NCBI RefSeq assembly: GCF_003464595.1
Contig: NZ_QRZF01000008.1
Location: 174,089 to 238,088, forward strand
Reading direction: 5' to 3'
Length of the DNA: 64,000 bases
From: Bacteroides intestinalis
GTDB lineage: Bacteria; Bacteroidota; Bacteroidia; Bacteroidales; Bacteroidaceae
Part shown: one piece after another, positions 18,530-28,170 of the stretch
How the letters are laid out: the number at the start of each line of letters is the position of its first letter
How positions within the stretch are numbered: the first letter of the stretch is position 1
Notes under the pieces: generated by a model
The model's input: the letters and a program-made list of their open reading frames with translations, nothing else
The model's database searches: none
What the model was told of the DNA's origin: nothing
Position numbers and translations under genes: made by a program

Positions 18530-19855
18530 ATGAAGAAACTGCTACTCTTGCTTTTGATGCTAATTGTCCTTCTTTCTTGTGGGAGAGGGGGAAAAGCATT
18601 GGATACTGCTCCTTCACGGGTAGTGCCAGATTCTTTTGCAATTGGTCTGAATCTGTTTAATAAAGGAAGAGCAGCTTCTCATAGCTCCGCCAATATGGAT
18701 AGTGTCTTGTTTTACATGCAATTGGCTGAAAACTTTTTTAAACGTGAGGGGGACAAAGCGCAGGTGAATCGTTTCATTGCCTTTATTTATTCGTCAAGAG
18801 GGATGTTAGACGAGGCTGTGCCCTATTTTTTGAAAGCCAGTCGTATGGCAGATGAATGGCAATATAGCTCTATTTGCCAGGAAGTGGCCAAAGCTTATGC
18901 TGCTGCCGGACGTTTTCGGGAAGGAGTGTTAGTATTGGATTTAATACGGAAGAATATGAATGATAGGAAGGTAGTTCCTTACTATCATTTGGCAAAAGGA
19001 AATCTTTGGGCAGGTGTCAATGAATACGATTCGGCTGTTACTTATTACCGTACAGCATCTATATCATTAAATCGATGGGTTGCTGCAGAGGCATCCAGAC
19101 GGTTGAAAATGTTGTATTCTTCGCAGGGAAAAGATAGCTGTTCTTTCTATGCAGCACTTGCTGCCAATGAGCATCTTGTAAATGAGTTGAGGAGAGAAGA
19201 AGGTTTTGAGAATCGGACACAATACGAAAAAGCTAAGCTCGAAAATGAGCTGAATCGTCTGAAAATAGATAAGCAGAGGCGTGAAATCTGGCTTTTGAGT
19301 TTAGGGCTTTGTTTTGTAGTAGCATTTGCGGTAGGTTATATTGTCTGGCAGCGTCGCAAACGCCAGATGTATAAGCAGCTTTGGCGTGAGCAATCTCTGC
19401 GGCTGAGCCAGACAGAGCAGTTATTGCAGCAATCAGAGGAGTTGAATATGCTACGTGAAAAAGAGGGTATGCTTCGCGAATCACTTTTCCGACGAATGAA
19501 GTCATTTCATAAAATCCCTTCTTTGGAGAAAGAAGAAGAGGCTTCCGAAGAAGAGAGTGATAGTCAAAATAGACGTATAGCTTTATCTGATGAAGAATGG
19601 GAAGACATACGTCAAACGGTAGATGGAAGCTATGATCGATTTACTGTGAGGTTATTAGAAGCGTTCCCGGGATTAAGTATGAAGGATATATATTTCTGTT
19701 GCCTGGTGAAAATTAACGTTAGCATCAAGGATTTATCAGATATCTATTGTATTAGTCGTACCTCGATTAGTCGTAAGAAGCAACGCATGAAACGCGATAA
19801 GTTGGGGCTGACTGAAAACAATGAAACTCTGGATGATTTTTTGCGCCGTTTCTGA
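18530..19855 (+). CDS. Membrane-anchored TPR protein with C-terminal HTH-like domain (regulator)
   Basis: A 441-aa protein with a lipoprotein-type signal (VLLSC, Cys 17). Several TPR-like helix pairs occupy about 40-230. A membrane helix (IWLLSLGLCFVVAFAVGYIVW, about 255-276) and a charged coiled coil (about 280-330) follow. The C-terminal cytoplasmic region contains LSMKDIYFCCLVKINVSIKDLSDIYCISRTSISRKKQRM, a helix-turn-helix-like segment. The architecture fits Bacteroides proteins that carry a periplasmic TPR sensor and cytoplasmic DNA-binding end on one chain. It directly precedes, with its own promoter in between, two propeller lipoprotein genes that may be its targets; that link is inferred. 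Confidence 0.75.
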   Translation: MKKLLLLLLMLIVLLSCGRGGKALDTAPSRVVPDSFAIGLNLFNKGRAASHSSANMDSVLFYMQLAENFFKREGDKAQVNRFIAFIYSSRGMLDEAVPYFLKASRMADEWQYSSICQEVAKAYAAAGRFREGVLVLDLIRKNMNDRKVVPYYHLAKGNLWAGVNEYDSAVTYYRTASISLNRWVAAEASRRLKMLYSSQGKDSCSFYAALAANEHLVNELRREEGFENRTQYEKAKLENELNRLKIDKQRREIWLLSLGLCFVVAFAVGYIVWQRRKRQMYKQLWREQSLRLSQTEQLLQQSEELNMLREKEGMLRESLFRRMKSFHKIPSLEKEEEASEEESDSQNRRIALSDEEWEDIRQTVDGSYDRFTVRLLEAFPGLSMKDIYFCCLVKINVSIKDLSDIYCISRTSISRKKQRMKRDKLGLTENNETLDDFLRRF

Positions 19856-19952
19856 ACTTTTGTCTATACTTATTTTAGGTGTAAAAGATGTATAATTCTT
19901 AAAATCAATGATTTATTCGTTTAGTGATCTGCCGGTTTTGTCTATAAGATAA

Positions 19953-19984
19953 TTTGCTTCTCCTCCCTAAGACAGCTACCTTTG
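19953..19984 (+). promoter_or_regulatory. Strong Bacteroides promoter upstream of the propeller lipoproteins
   Basis: TTTG at 19953-19956, a 20-bp spacer, then TACCTTTG at 19977-19984: a full match to TTTG-N19-21-TAnnTTTG. The ATG of the lipoprotein gene is at 20014, leaving a leader of about 20-25 nt. Because of this promoter the upstream in-frame TTG at 19954 is rejected as a start. Confidence 0.8.
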
Positions 19985-20013
19985 TCTCATTGTTTCACAT
20001 AAAAAATAAGAAT

Positions 20014-21222
20014 ATGAAAAACAAGCAATGGAAAAGTACTGGATGGCTGGCAAGCCTGTTGTTTATTGGGGGGCTGAGTTCCTGTTCGAATGGAGGTCAA
20101 AGTCAGAAAAGTTCAGCATTGGATACACAGCCGATAGCCGGTTCGGTGGAGGTTATAAATGGAGATTCCATCTGGGTTTGTAATCTGTCGGCATTGAAAG
20201 ATACTGTGGTACTTCCATTGAGTTACTTTGCAGATGAATTGCAGATTGTGAAGTTGGATAATCGGGATGAAGCATTGGTGCCTGTACGAAATGTGATTGT
20301 TTCTGATAATTATATATTGGTATGGGGTAAAGATCAGACTCCTTTTAAACTTTTCGATAAAGCAGGGAAATTTCTGGCTAATGTGGGGGCTTTCGGTCAG
20401 GGGCCCGGTGAGTATCAGTTGATTTATGATGCCCAGATTGATGAGGCTGGCGGGCGTATCTATTTACTTCCGTGGAATGCTAAATCTTTGTTGGCTTATG
20501 ATTTGAAAGGACAGGCTGTACAGAGTATTCCATTGCCCGGTCTGGTGCCGAAAGGTGTCTTTAAAGCAAATACGAAAGATTCTTTGTTGTCTGTATTCCT
20601 TCTGCCTTTTGAATATTTGCCGTATGTGGCATGGACTCAGAAGTTCAATGGAGAAATACAAGATACGATACGTTCACGCCATTTAGCTATAAAACCGGAC
20701 TTTAGCAATGAAGTGTATAGCAATAAAAATGGTGCAGACTTTGATGTTTCTCTTTTTGTATTTTGGGAACGTCGTCCGGACAGTCTTTATCATTATGCCA
20801 ACGGACGTTTGAATCCTCGTTTCACTATGGATTTTGCTAAGAAAGAAATTCCTATTCATGATTACAAGGAATTGCCACGTCATTTTCTGGGAAGTACATC
20901 TGTAGAAAAACAGTTGGATGAAAATCATTTTACAACAGATGTGCCAGCTGATTTTATCATGGACAAAGAATCTTTGAAAGGTGCTTTCTATAAAGTAGAG
21001 AATGACTATCTGGGGAATATGCCTATTCCCTGGTTTTCGTACAGTTGTTCAAATGGATATTATACAGCTAATATGGAACCTGTGGCTTTGAAAGAAACAT
21101 TGGAAAAATACCTGGAAAGTGTTAAAGATATTCCTGCTGCCGACCGGGAACATATGCAGAAACTGGCAGATAGTATTCATGAGAATGATAATAATTATAT
21201 TCTGTACGCTAAGTTGAAATAA
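20014..21222 (+). CDS. 6-bladed beta-propeller lipoprotein
   Basis: A 402-aa lipoprotein with start ATG at 20014 just after a consensus promoter. The signal ends in GGLSSC (lipid Cys 24). The body has 6-bladed propeller features: LSYFADELQIVKLDNRDEALV, FKLFDKAGKFLANVGAFGQGPGEYQ (a G-x-G-PGEY turn typical of the family), and DAQIDEAGGRIYLLPWNAKSLLAYDLKG. Proteins of this type are abundant in Bacteroides and their ligands are largely unknown. It lies 3 bp before a second propeller lipoprotein gene; the TPR/HTH protein upstream may regulate both. Confidence 0.82.
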   Translation: MKNKQWKSTGWLASLLFIGGLSSCSNGGQSQKSSALDTQPIAGSVEVINGDSIWVCNLSALKDTVVLPLSYFADELQIVKLDNRDEALVPVRNVIVSDNYILVWGKDQTPFKLFDKAGKFLANVGAFGQGPGEYQLIYDAQIDEAGGRIYLLPWNAKSLLAYDLKGQAVQSIPLPGLVPKGVFKANTKDSLLSVFLLPFEYLPYVAWTQKFNGEIQDTIRSRHLAIKPDFSNEVYSNKNGADFDVSLFVFWERRPDSLYHYANGRLNPRFTMDFAKKEIPIHDYKELPRHFLGSTSVEKQLDENHFTTDVPADFIMDKESLKGAFYKVENDYLGNMPIPWFSYSCSNGYYTANMEPVALKETLEKYLESVKDIPAADREHMQKLADSIHENDNNYILYAKLK

Positions 21223-21225
21223 TAA

Positions 21226-22413
21226 ATGAAACACTTACTTTACATTATATTGCTGTCTCTATTGTTTCTCTCTGCCTGCAAGTCGCGGGCGGAGCAGAAG
21301 CAACAAGAGGCGAACGATACGATTGTTGTAGAAACTCCAAAAATAATACAAGATGCTCCTCTGGTGGCTGGAAGTGTGACATTAAAAGATGAGGACTTCG
21401 GAGAACTAATAGAATTGGCAGCTACTCATCAGATACTGGATGAGGAAGGTCCCATTTTCAAAATGTCAGAACCGGAGATGCTGATTAAAGATGGATATTT
21501 CCTTTTGCAGAATCGTCCGGCCATGTCCTATACCCGTCGCCCGGATGGAACGGTTGAAGTAGTGAAACCGGCAGACGAAGGTCTGAACTGTTTCTTCCAC
21601 TGGTACCGCTTACCGGATTTTCGTTATATCACTTCTTTCGGAATAGGAGGAAATGGACCTAATGAATTTAACTTTCCTCATTTGGTATCTTCTGGTGTGT
21701 CTGCTCCCGGTACATATGTTTATGAGACGGGTACTATGCAACTATTTGAAACTGATACGACGGGGGTATTGAAACCTTTTCCTTTTACCTTTAAATCGAT
21801 CAAAGGTTCTTCTTATTCAGACCGGCAGGTATGTGCAGTTTCACGGGATACTTTCTATTATGCTGATAATGTGCCGAGAGGAAAGGCTATAATCCGTACT
21901 GTTTATCAGGGAGACAGTTTGCAGGCGGAACAAATATATAATCTTGCTTTTAGTAAGAAACATCGTTCCTGGAGTCCGTATATCGGTGATTTTATTGTCT
22001 CTCCTTCCGGTAATAGGATGGTATATGCTTATAAATATTTTCGTAAAATCCTGGTAATGGATACATCTGCCCAAACTGTACGGGATATTACTTTTGATGT
22101 TGATGGTGTGGATGCCAAGAATGATGTACTTACATTAGGTCCGGATAATGTGACTTATTATTGGGGAATATCTGCTACTGACGATTACTTCTTTCTGACT
22201 TATAGCGGACGTACTCCACTTCAGGTATCGCGTGAAAACGGTAAAGGTGACGGATATATCTTTGTGGAACAATATGATTGGGGTGGTAATCCGGTAGCGC
22301 GTTATAAACTTGATCATTGGGGCAGGGTGATATCAGATGGGAAGATATTATATCAGTTGTGTTATATGTATGACGATCCGCTCTTTTTGTATGCATTGCC
22401 CGGAAAAGAATAA
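21226..22413 (+). CDS. BF3164-like / TolB-like propeller lipoprotein
   Basis: A 395-aa lipoprotein with lipobox LFLSAC (Cys 18). Propeller-like repeats include FRYITSFGIGGNGPNEFNF, a G-x-GPNEF turn like the PGEY turn of the preceding protein, and LVMDTSAQTVRDITF. The length and the GPNEF motif fit the BF3164 family of Bacteroides lipoproteins. It starts 3 bp after the previous gene's stop, so the pair is co-translated from the promoter at 19953-19984. Function is unknown; a surface or periplasmic sensing or binding role is possible. Confidence 0.78.
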   Translation: MKHLLYIILLSLLFLSACKSRAEQKQQEANDTIVVETPKIIQDAPLVAGSVTLKDEDFGELIELAATHQILDEEGPIFKMSEPEMLIKDGYFLLQNRPAMSYTRRPDGTVEVVKPADEGLNCFFHWYRLPDFRYITSFGIGGNGPNEFNFPHLVSSGVSAPGTYVYETGTMQLFETDTTGVLKPFPFTFKSIKGSSYSDRQVCAVSRDTFYYADNVPRGKAIIRTVYQGDSLQAEQIYNLAFSKKHRSWSPYIGDFIVSPSGNRMVYAYKYFRKILVMDTSAQTVRDITFDVDGVDAKNDVLTLGPDNVTYYWGISATDDYFFLTYSGRTPLQVSRENGKGDGYIFVEQYDWGGNPVARYKLDHWGRVISDGKILYQLCYMYDDPLFLYALPGKE

Positions 22414-22466
22414 AATCAGTTTGCAAGATAAAGGGCTAAAATGATTCATCTCTGAAAAATACTTTT

Positions 22467-22474
22467 TATATTTG
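22467..22474 (+). promoter_or_regulatory. Candidate -7 box for the small exported protein
   Basis: TATATTTG, an exact TAnnTTTG match, lies 8 bp before the ATG at 22483. If used, the transcript would have an almost absent leader. No -33 TTTG is seen at the normal distance. Confidence 0.45.
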
Positions 22475-22482
22475 CAGCCGTT

Positions 22483-22896
22483 ATGGCGAAGTATATATTT
22501 TTATTTTGCATATTGTTAAGTGTATTCCTTGTATCGGGATTCGAGTCTGTATCCAATGATATGAAGGAGTACAAAGAACTTCGTGTAACAGAATTGCAAC
22601 AGAGTAGACCGGAATGCAACTTATCCAATGCGAATGCAGAGCGATGTAAAAAGATTGTTTATGGAGGGGAATATGCAAGTAAGGCTATTGGCAGTATAAC
22701 AACATCTGTTTCACGTAGTAATATTCCTTCTTCACAAGTCCTGAGATTCAATGCATTTTCTGTTGTAGCCAAGATTGTTAAATCTATAAAAGTTTTACTT
22801 CCTGAAGAAAAGAAGTTTTCTTTTCCATATCATCTTTCTCTTACTCAATATTCCAGTAGATATTATATCTATGCTTTAAGGCGTATTATTATTTAA
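22483..22896 (+). CDS. Hypothetical small exported protein
   Basis: A 137-aa protein I do not recognise. It begins with a hydrophobic signal-like segment (MAKYIFLFCILLSVFLVSG). The rest is polar and basic (pattern ERCKKIVYGGEYASKA, then KIVKSIKVLLPEEKK), ending in YYIYALRRIII. Two cysteines follow the signal. A -7 box just upstream supports expression. It stands alone between the propeller lipoproteins and dedA. The 146 bp after it (22897-23042) hold no gene or clear signal. Confidence 0.55.
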   Translation: MAKYIFLFCILLSVFLVSGFESVSNDMKEYKELRVTELQQSRPECNLSNANAERCKKIVYGGEYASKAIGSITTSVSRSNIPSSQVLRFNAFSVVAKIVKSIKVLLPEEKKFSFPYHLSLTQYSSRYYIYALRRIII

Positions 22897-23042
22897 ATCT
22901 TCTTTCTCTTATAAGGCATTCTGTGCTTTATATTTTCATTAATTATATCAATTCATATATATTTCTGTCATAAGGAGTAGCGGGAGAGCTATTTTTATGT
23001 TGTGGAATATGTATATACTTTATTGTTAATAATCAATATGTA

Positions 23043-23690
23043 ATGGAATTTATATTAGATTTTATTCTCCACATTGATCAATATATGATAGCTATTGTGC
23101 AGGAATATCATACCTGGACCTATGTAATATTGTTCATAATCATTTTTTGTGAAACAGGGTTGGTGGTTACGCCTTTTCTTCCGGGAGATTCATTACTTTT
23201 TGTGGCGGGAGCTATAGCTTCGTTACCTGGAACACCGCTTGAAGTAAATATCCTTGTTCTTATCTTGTTTTTCGCTGCTGTGTTGGGAGATTCCTGTAAC
23301 TATATGATAGGGCATCTCTTTGGGCGTAAGCTGTTTAATAATCCCAATTCCAGAATATTCAAGCAAAGTCATTTGGATAAGACACATGAATTTTATAAAA
23401 AATATGGTGGTAAGACTATAATTATAGCAAGGTTTGTTCCCATTGTGCGCACTTTTGCTCCATTTGTAGCTGGAATGGGGAAGATGCATTATTACTATTT
23501 CATGGTGTACAATTTGATAGGGGGAGCTGCCTGGGTAGCGCTTTTCTGTTATGCCGGGTATTTCTTCGGAGACCTTCCGGTGGTGCAAGAAAATCTTAAA
23601 TTGCTGATTGTAGCAATTATAGTAATTTCTATATTACCTGCCATAATAGAAGTGGTACGAGCAAAAATGAAATCAAAGAAACAGAAATAA
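23043..23690 (+). CDS. DedA family membrane protein
   Basis: A 215-aa integral membrane protein of the DedA/SNARE-associated family; members act as lipid flippases or transporters at the inner membrane. The family signatures are present: [39 protein letters not shown], and [30 protein letters not shown] with the conserved arginines, then [17 protein letters not shown]. Four to five hydrophobic segments are visible. It lies 18 bp upstream of the DUF47/Pit pair, so the three may be one transcript. Confidence 0.92.
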   Translation: MEFILDFILHIDQYMIAIVQEYHTWTYVILFIIIFCETGLVVTPFLPGDSLLFVAGAIASLPGTPLEVNILVLILFFAAVLGDSCNYMIGHLFGRKLFNNPNSRIFKQSHLDKTHEFYKKYGGKTIIIARFVPIVRTFAPFVAGMGKMHYYYFMVYNLIGGAAWVALFCYAGYFFGDLPVVQENLKLLIVAIIVISILPAIIEVVRAKMKSKKQK

Positions 23691-23708
23691 TTAGATACAT
23701 TTATTCTT

Positions 23709-24356
23709 ATGAAAAATTCCTTTTTTAGTAGGTTTACTCCCAAAGAACCTAAATTCTTTCCTTTGTTGAAACAATTGTCTGAGATTCTGGCTGCATCATC
23801 GGCTCTTTTAGTTGAAAGTCTGCAACATGATACGCCGGAAGAGAGAGCTGATTATTATAAAAGAATAAAAGACCTGGAACGTGAAGGAGACAAATTAACC
23901 CACTTAATCCTTGACGAACTTGGAACCACTTTTATTACTCCTTTTGATCGTGAAGATATTCATGCCTTGGCATCAACTATGGATGATGTTATAGATGGAA
24001 TAAATAGCTGTGCCAAACGTATTCATATTTATAATCCCCGTCCGATCTCTGATAGTGGAAAGGAACTTAGTCTTTTGATTCAGCAAGAGGCTGTTTGCAT
24101 TGGTAAAGCAATGGATGAATTGGAAACTTTTCGCAAAAAACCGGCGGCATTACGTGGATACTGCAATAAGCTACATGATATAGAAAATCAGGCGGACGAT
24201 GTATATGAGCTCTTTATCACGAAACTTTTTGAAGAAGAAAAAGATTGCATTGAACTCATAAAGATTAAAGAGATCATGCATGAACTGGAAAAAACGACCG
24301 ATGTGGCAGAGCAGGTGGGTAAGATATTAAAGAATTTGATTATAAAATACGCATAG
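23709..24356 (+). CDS. DUF47 family protein (Pit accessory)
   Basis: A 215-aa all-helical cytoplasmic protein related to PhoU (TIGR00153/DUF47). It has the charged helices typical of the family: DYYKRIKDLEREGDKLTHLIL, FDREDIHALASTMDDVIDGI and IKIKEIMHELEKTTDVAEQVG. It lies 14 bp upstream of the Pit phosphate transporter, its usual partner, and probably modulates transport. Confidence 0.92.
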   Translation: MKNSFFSRFTPKEPKFFPLLKQLSEILAASSALLVESLQHDTPEERADYYKRIKDLEREGDKLTHLILDELGTTFITPFDREDIHALASTMDDVIDGINSCAKRIHIYNPRPISDSGKELSLLIQQEAVCIGKAMDELETFRKKPAALRGYCNKLHDIENQADDVYELFITKLFEEEKDCIELIKIKEIMHELEKTTDVAEQVGKILKNLIIKYA

Positions 24357-24370
24357 AAGAAGCTGAGAAC

Positions 24371-25399
24371 ATGGAATTATTAGTGATAATTATTGTACTG
24401 GCTCTGATATTCGATTATATCAATGGCTTCCACGATGCAGCAAATTCAATAGCTACTATTGTATCAACCAAAGTTCTTACTCCTTTTCAGGCAGTAATAT
24501 GGGCAGCTTTTTTTAATTTTGTTGCATTCTTTATTGCCAAGTATCTGATTGGAGGTTTCGGTATAGCCAACACAGTGTCTAAGACTGTGCTGGAACAGTA
24601 TATCACACTACCGATTATTTTATCGGGAGTGATTGCTGCCATTGCATGGAATCTGTTTACCTGGTGGAGAGGCATTCCTTCATCTTCTTCGCATACCCTT
24701 ATCGGCGGATTCGCAGGAGCTGCCATTATGGCCCACGGTTTCGATGCCATTCAACTCAATATCATTCTGAAAATCGCAGCTTTTATTTTTCTGGCTCCTT
24801 TGATAGGAATGATTGTTGCTTTCGGATTTACCTTATTGGTTTTATATGCTTGCCGACGTGCACATCCCCATACGGCTGAGGTCTGGTTTAAGAAATTACA
24901 GCTGGTGTCTTCGGCAATGTTCAGTATAGGGCACGGCCTGAATGATTCACAGAAGGTAATGGGTATTATAGCAGCAGCTATGATAGCTGCTCATTCAGAA
25001 GGGCTGGGTATGGGCATAAACAGTATTGAGGATTTGCCGGATTGGGTCGCTTTTTCCTGCTTTACTGCTATTTCGCTTGGCACGATGTCCGGTGGATGGA
25101 AGATTGTGAAGACAATGGGTACCCGGATAACCAAGGTGACACCTCTGGAAGGTGTTGTTGCGGAAACGGCTGGTGCCTTTACCTTGTATCTTACGGAGTT
25201 TTTAAAGATTCCGGTTAGCACTACACATACAATTACCGGAGCTATTATTGGGGTAGGCGCTACTAAACGGCTTTCTGCTGTACGTTGGGGGGTAACGAAA
25301 AGCCTGATGACTGCCTGGGTGTTGACTATTCCGGTGAGTGGCCTTCTGGCAGCCGGGGTTTATTGGCTTATTACCCTGTTTTCCTCTTTATTGGGATAA
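24371..25399 (+). CDS. Inorganic phosphate transporter, PiT family
   Basis: A 342-aa polytopic inner-membrane protein that takes up phosphate (as a metal-phosphate complex) by proton symport. The duplicated PiT signatures are visible: FDYINGFHDAANSIATIVSTKVLTP in the first half and SIGHGLNDSQKVMGIIA in the second. The conserved loops SSSHTLIGG and PVSTTHTITGAIIGVG are also present. About ten hydrophobic segments can be counted. It forms an operon with the DUF47 gene. After it, 25400-25516 is AT-rich with no visible gene. Confidence 0.95.
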   Translation: MELLVIIIVLALIFDYINGFHDAANSIATIVSTKVLTPFQAVIWAAFFNFVAFFIAKYLIGGFGIANTVSKTVLEQYITLPIILSGVIAAIAWNLFTWWRGIPSSSSHTLIGGFAGAAIMAHGFDAIQLNIILKIAAFIFLAPLIGMIVAFGFTLLVLYACRRAHPHTAEVWFKKLQLVSSAMFSIGHGLNDSQKVMGIIAAAMIAAHSEGLGMGINSIEDLPDWVAFSCFTAISLGTMSGGWKIVKTMGTRITKVTPLEGVVAETAGAFTLYLTEFLKIPVSTTHTITGAIIGVGATKRLSAVRWGVTKSLMTAWVLTIPVSGLLAAGVYWLITLFSSLLG

Positions 25400-25516
25400 A
25401 ACGGTATAAACTGAAAACATTTAACTAAACTATCTGTTTTTAATTATATATGCTTCATATTTTGATATTTCATTTTATGTCGCTTTATATTTTAATCACA
25501 ATAAACAGTTTATGCC

Positions 25517-26173
25517 ATGAAATTCTTTATTGACACTGCAAATTTAGACCAGATCAAGGAAGCCTATGATATGGGCGTTCTCGATGGAGTAACCACCAAC
25601 CCTTCGCTTATGGCGAAAGAGGGCATCAAAGGAGTAGATAATCAGCGGAAACATTATGTGGAAATCTGCAACATCGTACAAGGTGATGTCAGTGCCGAGG
25701 TTATTGCTACGGAGTATGAAGGTATGATTAAGGAAGGCGAAGAGCTTGCTGCACTCAACCCGCATATCGTAGTAAAAGTTCCCTGTATTGCAGATGGTAT
25801 CAAGGCTATCAAATATTTCACTTCCAAAGGTATCCGTACCAATTGTACATTGGTATTTTCTGTAGGACAAGCTTTACTGGCTGCCAAAGCGGGAGCTACT
25901 TATGTATCTCCGTTTGTGGGACGTCTGGACGATATCTGTGAGGATGGTATTGCACTGGTAGGTAAGATTGTGGAGATGTATCGGTATTACGGCTATACCA
26001 CACAAGTTCTTGCGGCTTCTATTCGTCATACAGCACACATTATGCAATGCATTGAAGTAGGTGCCGATGTAGCAACTTGTCCATTGTCTGCCATTAAAGG
26101 CCTGCTTAATCATCCATTGACGGATTCCGGACTGAAAAAGTTCCTGGAAGACTATAAACGTGTAAACGGATAA
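25517..26173 (+). CDS. Fructose-6-phosphate aldolase / TalC-type transaldolase
   Basis: A 218-aa small transaldolase-family enzyme. It forms a Schiff base through Lys87 in HIVVKVPC and carries the family stretches FFIDTANLDQIKEA, GVTTNPSL, NCTLVFSVGQALLAAKAGATYVSPFVGRLDD and QVLAASIRH. The length fits the MipB/TalC subfamily rather than the about 330-aa classical transaldolase. It may act as fructose-6-phosphate aldolase or as a true transaldolase in the pentose phosphate pathway; sequence alone does not decide. It is monocistronic in appearance. Confidence 0.92.
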   Translation: MKFFIDTANLDQIKEAYDMGVLDGVTTNPSLMAKEGIKGVDNQRKHYVEICNIVQGDVSAEVIATEYEGMIKEGEELAALNPHIVVKVPCIADGIKAIKYFTSKGIRTNCTLVFSVGQALLAAKAGATYVSPFVGRLDDICEDGIALVGKIVEMYRYYGYTTQVLAASIRHTAHIMQCIEVGADVATCPLSAIKGLLNHPLTDSGLKKFLEDYKRVNG

Positions 26174-26245
26174 TAAAAATACTCTTATAAGCCTTTCTTT
26201 CACGGTTTTCTTGAACATTATTCGCGAAAAATAGAATAAAACAAC

Positions 26246-26253
26246 TATTTTTG
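26246..26253 (+). promoter_or_regulatory. Candidate -7 box for the sulfatase/PAP2 operon
   Basis: TATTTTTG matches TAnnTTTG, 33 bp before the ATG at 26287. No -33 TTTG lies at 19-21 bp. Confidence 0.45.
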
Positions 26254-26286
26254 CGCTCAATATAAATATAAAACAAGAAAAAGCTG

Positions 26287-28164
26287 ATGAAAGAAAGGCT
26301 TATAGGATTGATAAAGACGTACATCCTTTTCGTCTGTATCTTTATATTGCAGAAACCGTTATTTATACTTTACTACAGTTCTTTGTATGCAGGTACTTCC
26401 TGGACAGATCCCTTCCTGGTTATCTGGAATGGTTTACCCCTTGACCTCTCACTGGCCGGATATCTAACGGCTATCCCCGGATTACTTTTTATTGCGTCCG
26501 CCTGGACACTTTCCAAGACGCTCCGCAGTATCTGGAATGGTTATTATTTCTTCATTGCTATTTTACTCGCTGTCATTTTCATTGTTGATTTAGGTTTATA
26601 TGAGTATTGGGGTTTCCGTCTGGATGCCACGCCGCTCTTCTATTTCTTCTCTTCTCCTAAAGATGCATTTGCAAGTATGAATATATGGCAGATGATAGGT
26701 GGAATAGTAGCCATGATCGTATATGCATCCTTACTTTACGTCATTTTCCTTTGGGTACAGAGAGGTATTTGGAAGGGACTGAAGTTACCTTATCGCCGCC
26801 TGTCCGTATCGGGTGTCATGTTGTTACTGACTGCCCTGCTTTTTATTCCTATCCGCGGTGGATTCACCGTTTCTACAATGAATACCGGTAAAGCCTATTT
26901 CAGTTCTAACCAGCGACTGAATCATGCGGCTATCAATCCGGCGTTCAGCTTGATGGAATCTCTTTCCAAGCAAAAAGATTTCAGTAAACAATACCGTTTT
27001 ATGGAAGCGGCACAGGCAGATGAACTGATGAAGAAGCTGGTAGATCCGCAGGTACTGGATAGTACTGCGGTAGTTCCTGATACTTTGCGTACAGCTTTAT
27101 TCAAAACAGAACGTCCGAATGTTATTTTCGTCATACTGGAGAGTTTCTCGTCCAAGTTGATGACTACTCTGGGTGGCGAGCCGGATATTGCCGTACAGAT
27201 GGATAGCCTGGCAAGCGAAGGAGTTCTCTTTACGAACTTTTTTGCCAATAGCTTCCGTACAGACCGTGGATTGGTATCCATTCTGAGCGGTTATCCTGCA
27301 CAGCCTACCACCAGTATTATGAAGTACCCCCGCAAGACCCAGAATCTTCCTGCTATTGCAGGTAGCCTGCGTGATGCCGGATACCGTACCAAATATTATT
27401 ATGGGGGTGATGCCGACTTTACGAATATGCGTTCTTACCTGATGTCTTCCGGTTTTGAAGGTATTGTTTCAGATCAGGACTTCTCCGTATCAGAGCGTTT
27501 GAGTAAATGGGGGGCACACGATCATCTTGTTTTCAATCGTCTGTTGGAAGATATAAAGGCTGAAGCGGCGGATACGGCTACGGCAGATAATGCCCGTCCG
27601 TTCTACCGGGTATTGCAGACCTCCAGCAGCCACGAACCTTTTGAGGTTCCCTATCGTCGTCTGGCGAATGATCGTTTGAATGCTTTTGCCTATACTGATA
27701 GTTGTGTAGGTGACTTTGTGAAGCGTTTCCGTGAATTGCCGCAGTGGAAGAATACGGTAATAGTATTTGTGCCCGACCATCTGGGGGCATATCCCGAACA
27801 ATTGAATAATCAGTCGGTAGACCGCTATCAGATACCTCTGTTATTGGTTGGCGGTGCAATTAGCGAACCAAGACGTATTGATGTGTACGGTTCACAACAT
27901 GATATTGCTGCTACTCTGTTGGCACAATTATCCTTGCCTCATCAGAAGTTTGTATTCAGCAAAGACATGCTGAATCCTGCTTCTCCTCACTTTGCTTTTT
28001 TTGCAGTTCCGGACCTTTTCGGTATGGTAACACCGGAAAACCTGCTGATATTTAACTGTGAAGCAGATGCTGTAGCAGTAGATGAAGGCACTGCGAAAGG
28101 AGAGAACTTGCTGCCGGGCAAGGCTTATTTACAGAAATTGTATGATGACATTGCTAAAAGATAA
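26287..28164 (+). CDS. LTA synthase family sulfatase-like membrane protein
   Basis: A 625-aa inner-membrane protein with about five N-terminal membrane helices (to about 195) and a periplasmic alkaline-phosphatase/sulfatase-fold domain (about 275-560). Catalytic-site features are NVIFVILESFSS (metal-binding Glu), FRTDRGLVSILSGYP with the likely nucleophile Thr325, TKYYYGGDADFTNM, and VFVPDHLG (metal-binding Asp-His). Family knowledge: such enzymes transfer phosphoglycerol or phosphoethanolamine to envelope glycans. A PAP2 phosphatase follows 6 bp later, in line with a lipid-linked reaction. The true donor and acceptor are unknown. Confidence 0.88.
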   Translation: MKERLIGLIKTYILFVCIFILQKPLFILYYSSLYAGTSWTDPFLVIWNGLPLDLSLAGYLTAIPGLLFIASAWTLSKTLRSIWNGYYFFIAILLAVIFIVDLGLYEYWGFRLDATPLFYFFSSPKDAFASMNIWQMIGGIVAMIVYASLLYVIFLWVQRGIWKGLKLPYRRLSVSGVMLLLTALLFIPIRGGFTVSTMNTGKAYFSSNQRLNHAAINPAFSLMESLSKQKDFSKQYRFMEAAQADELMKKLVDPQVLDSTAVVPDTLRTALFKTERPNVIFVILESFSSKLMTTLGGEPDIAVQMDSLASEGVLFTNFFANSFRTDRGLVSILSGYPAQPTTSIMKYPRKTQNLPAIAGSLRDAGYRTKYYYGGDADFTNMRSYLMSSGFEGIVSDQDFSVSERLSKWGAHDHLVFNRLLEDIKAEAADTATADNARPFYRVLQTSSSHEPFEVPYRRLANDRLNAFAYTDSCVGDFVKRFRELPQWKNTVIVFVPDHLGAYPEQLNNQSVDRYQIPLLLVGGAISEPRRIDVYGSQHDIAATLLAQLSLPHQKFVFSKDMLNPASPHFAFFAVPDLFGMVTPENLLIFNCEADAVAVDEGTAKGENLLPGKAYLQKLYDDIAKR

Positions 28165-28170
28165 AACAAG

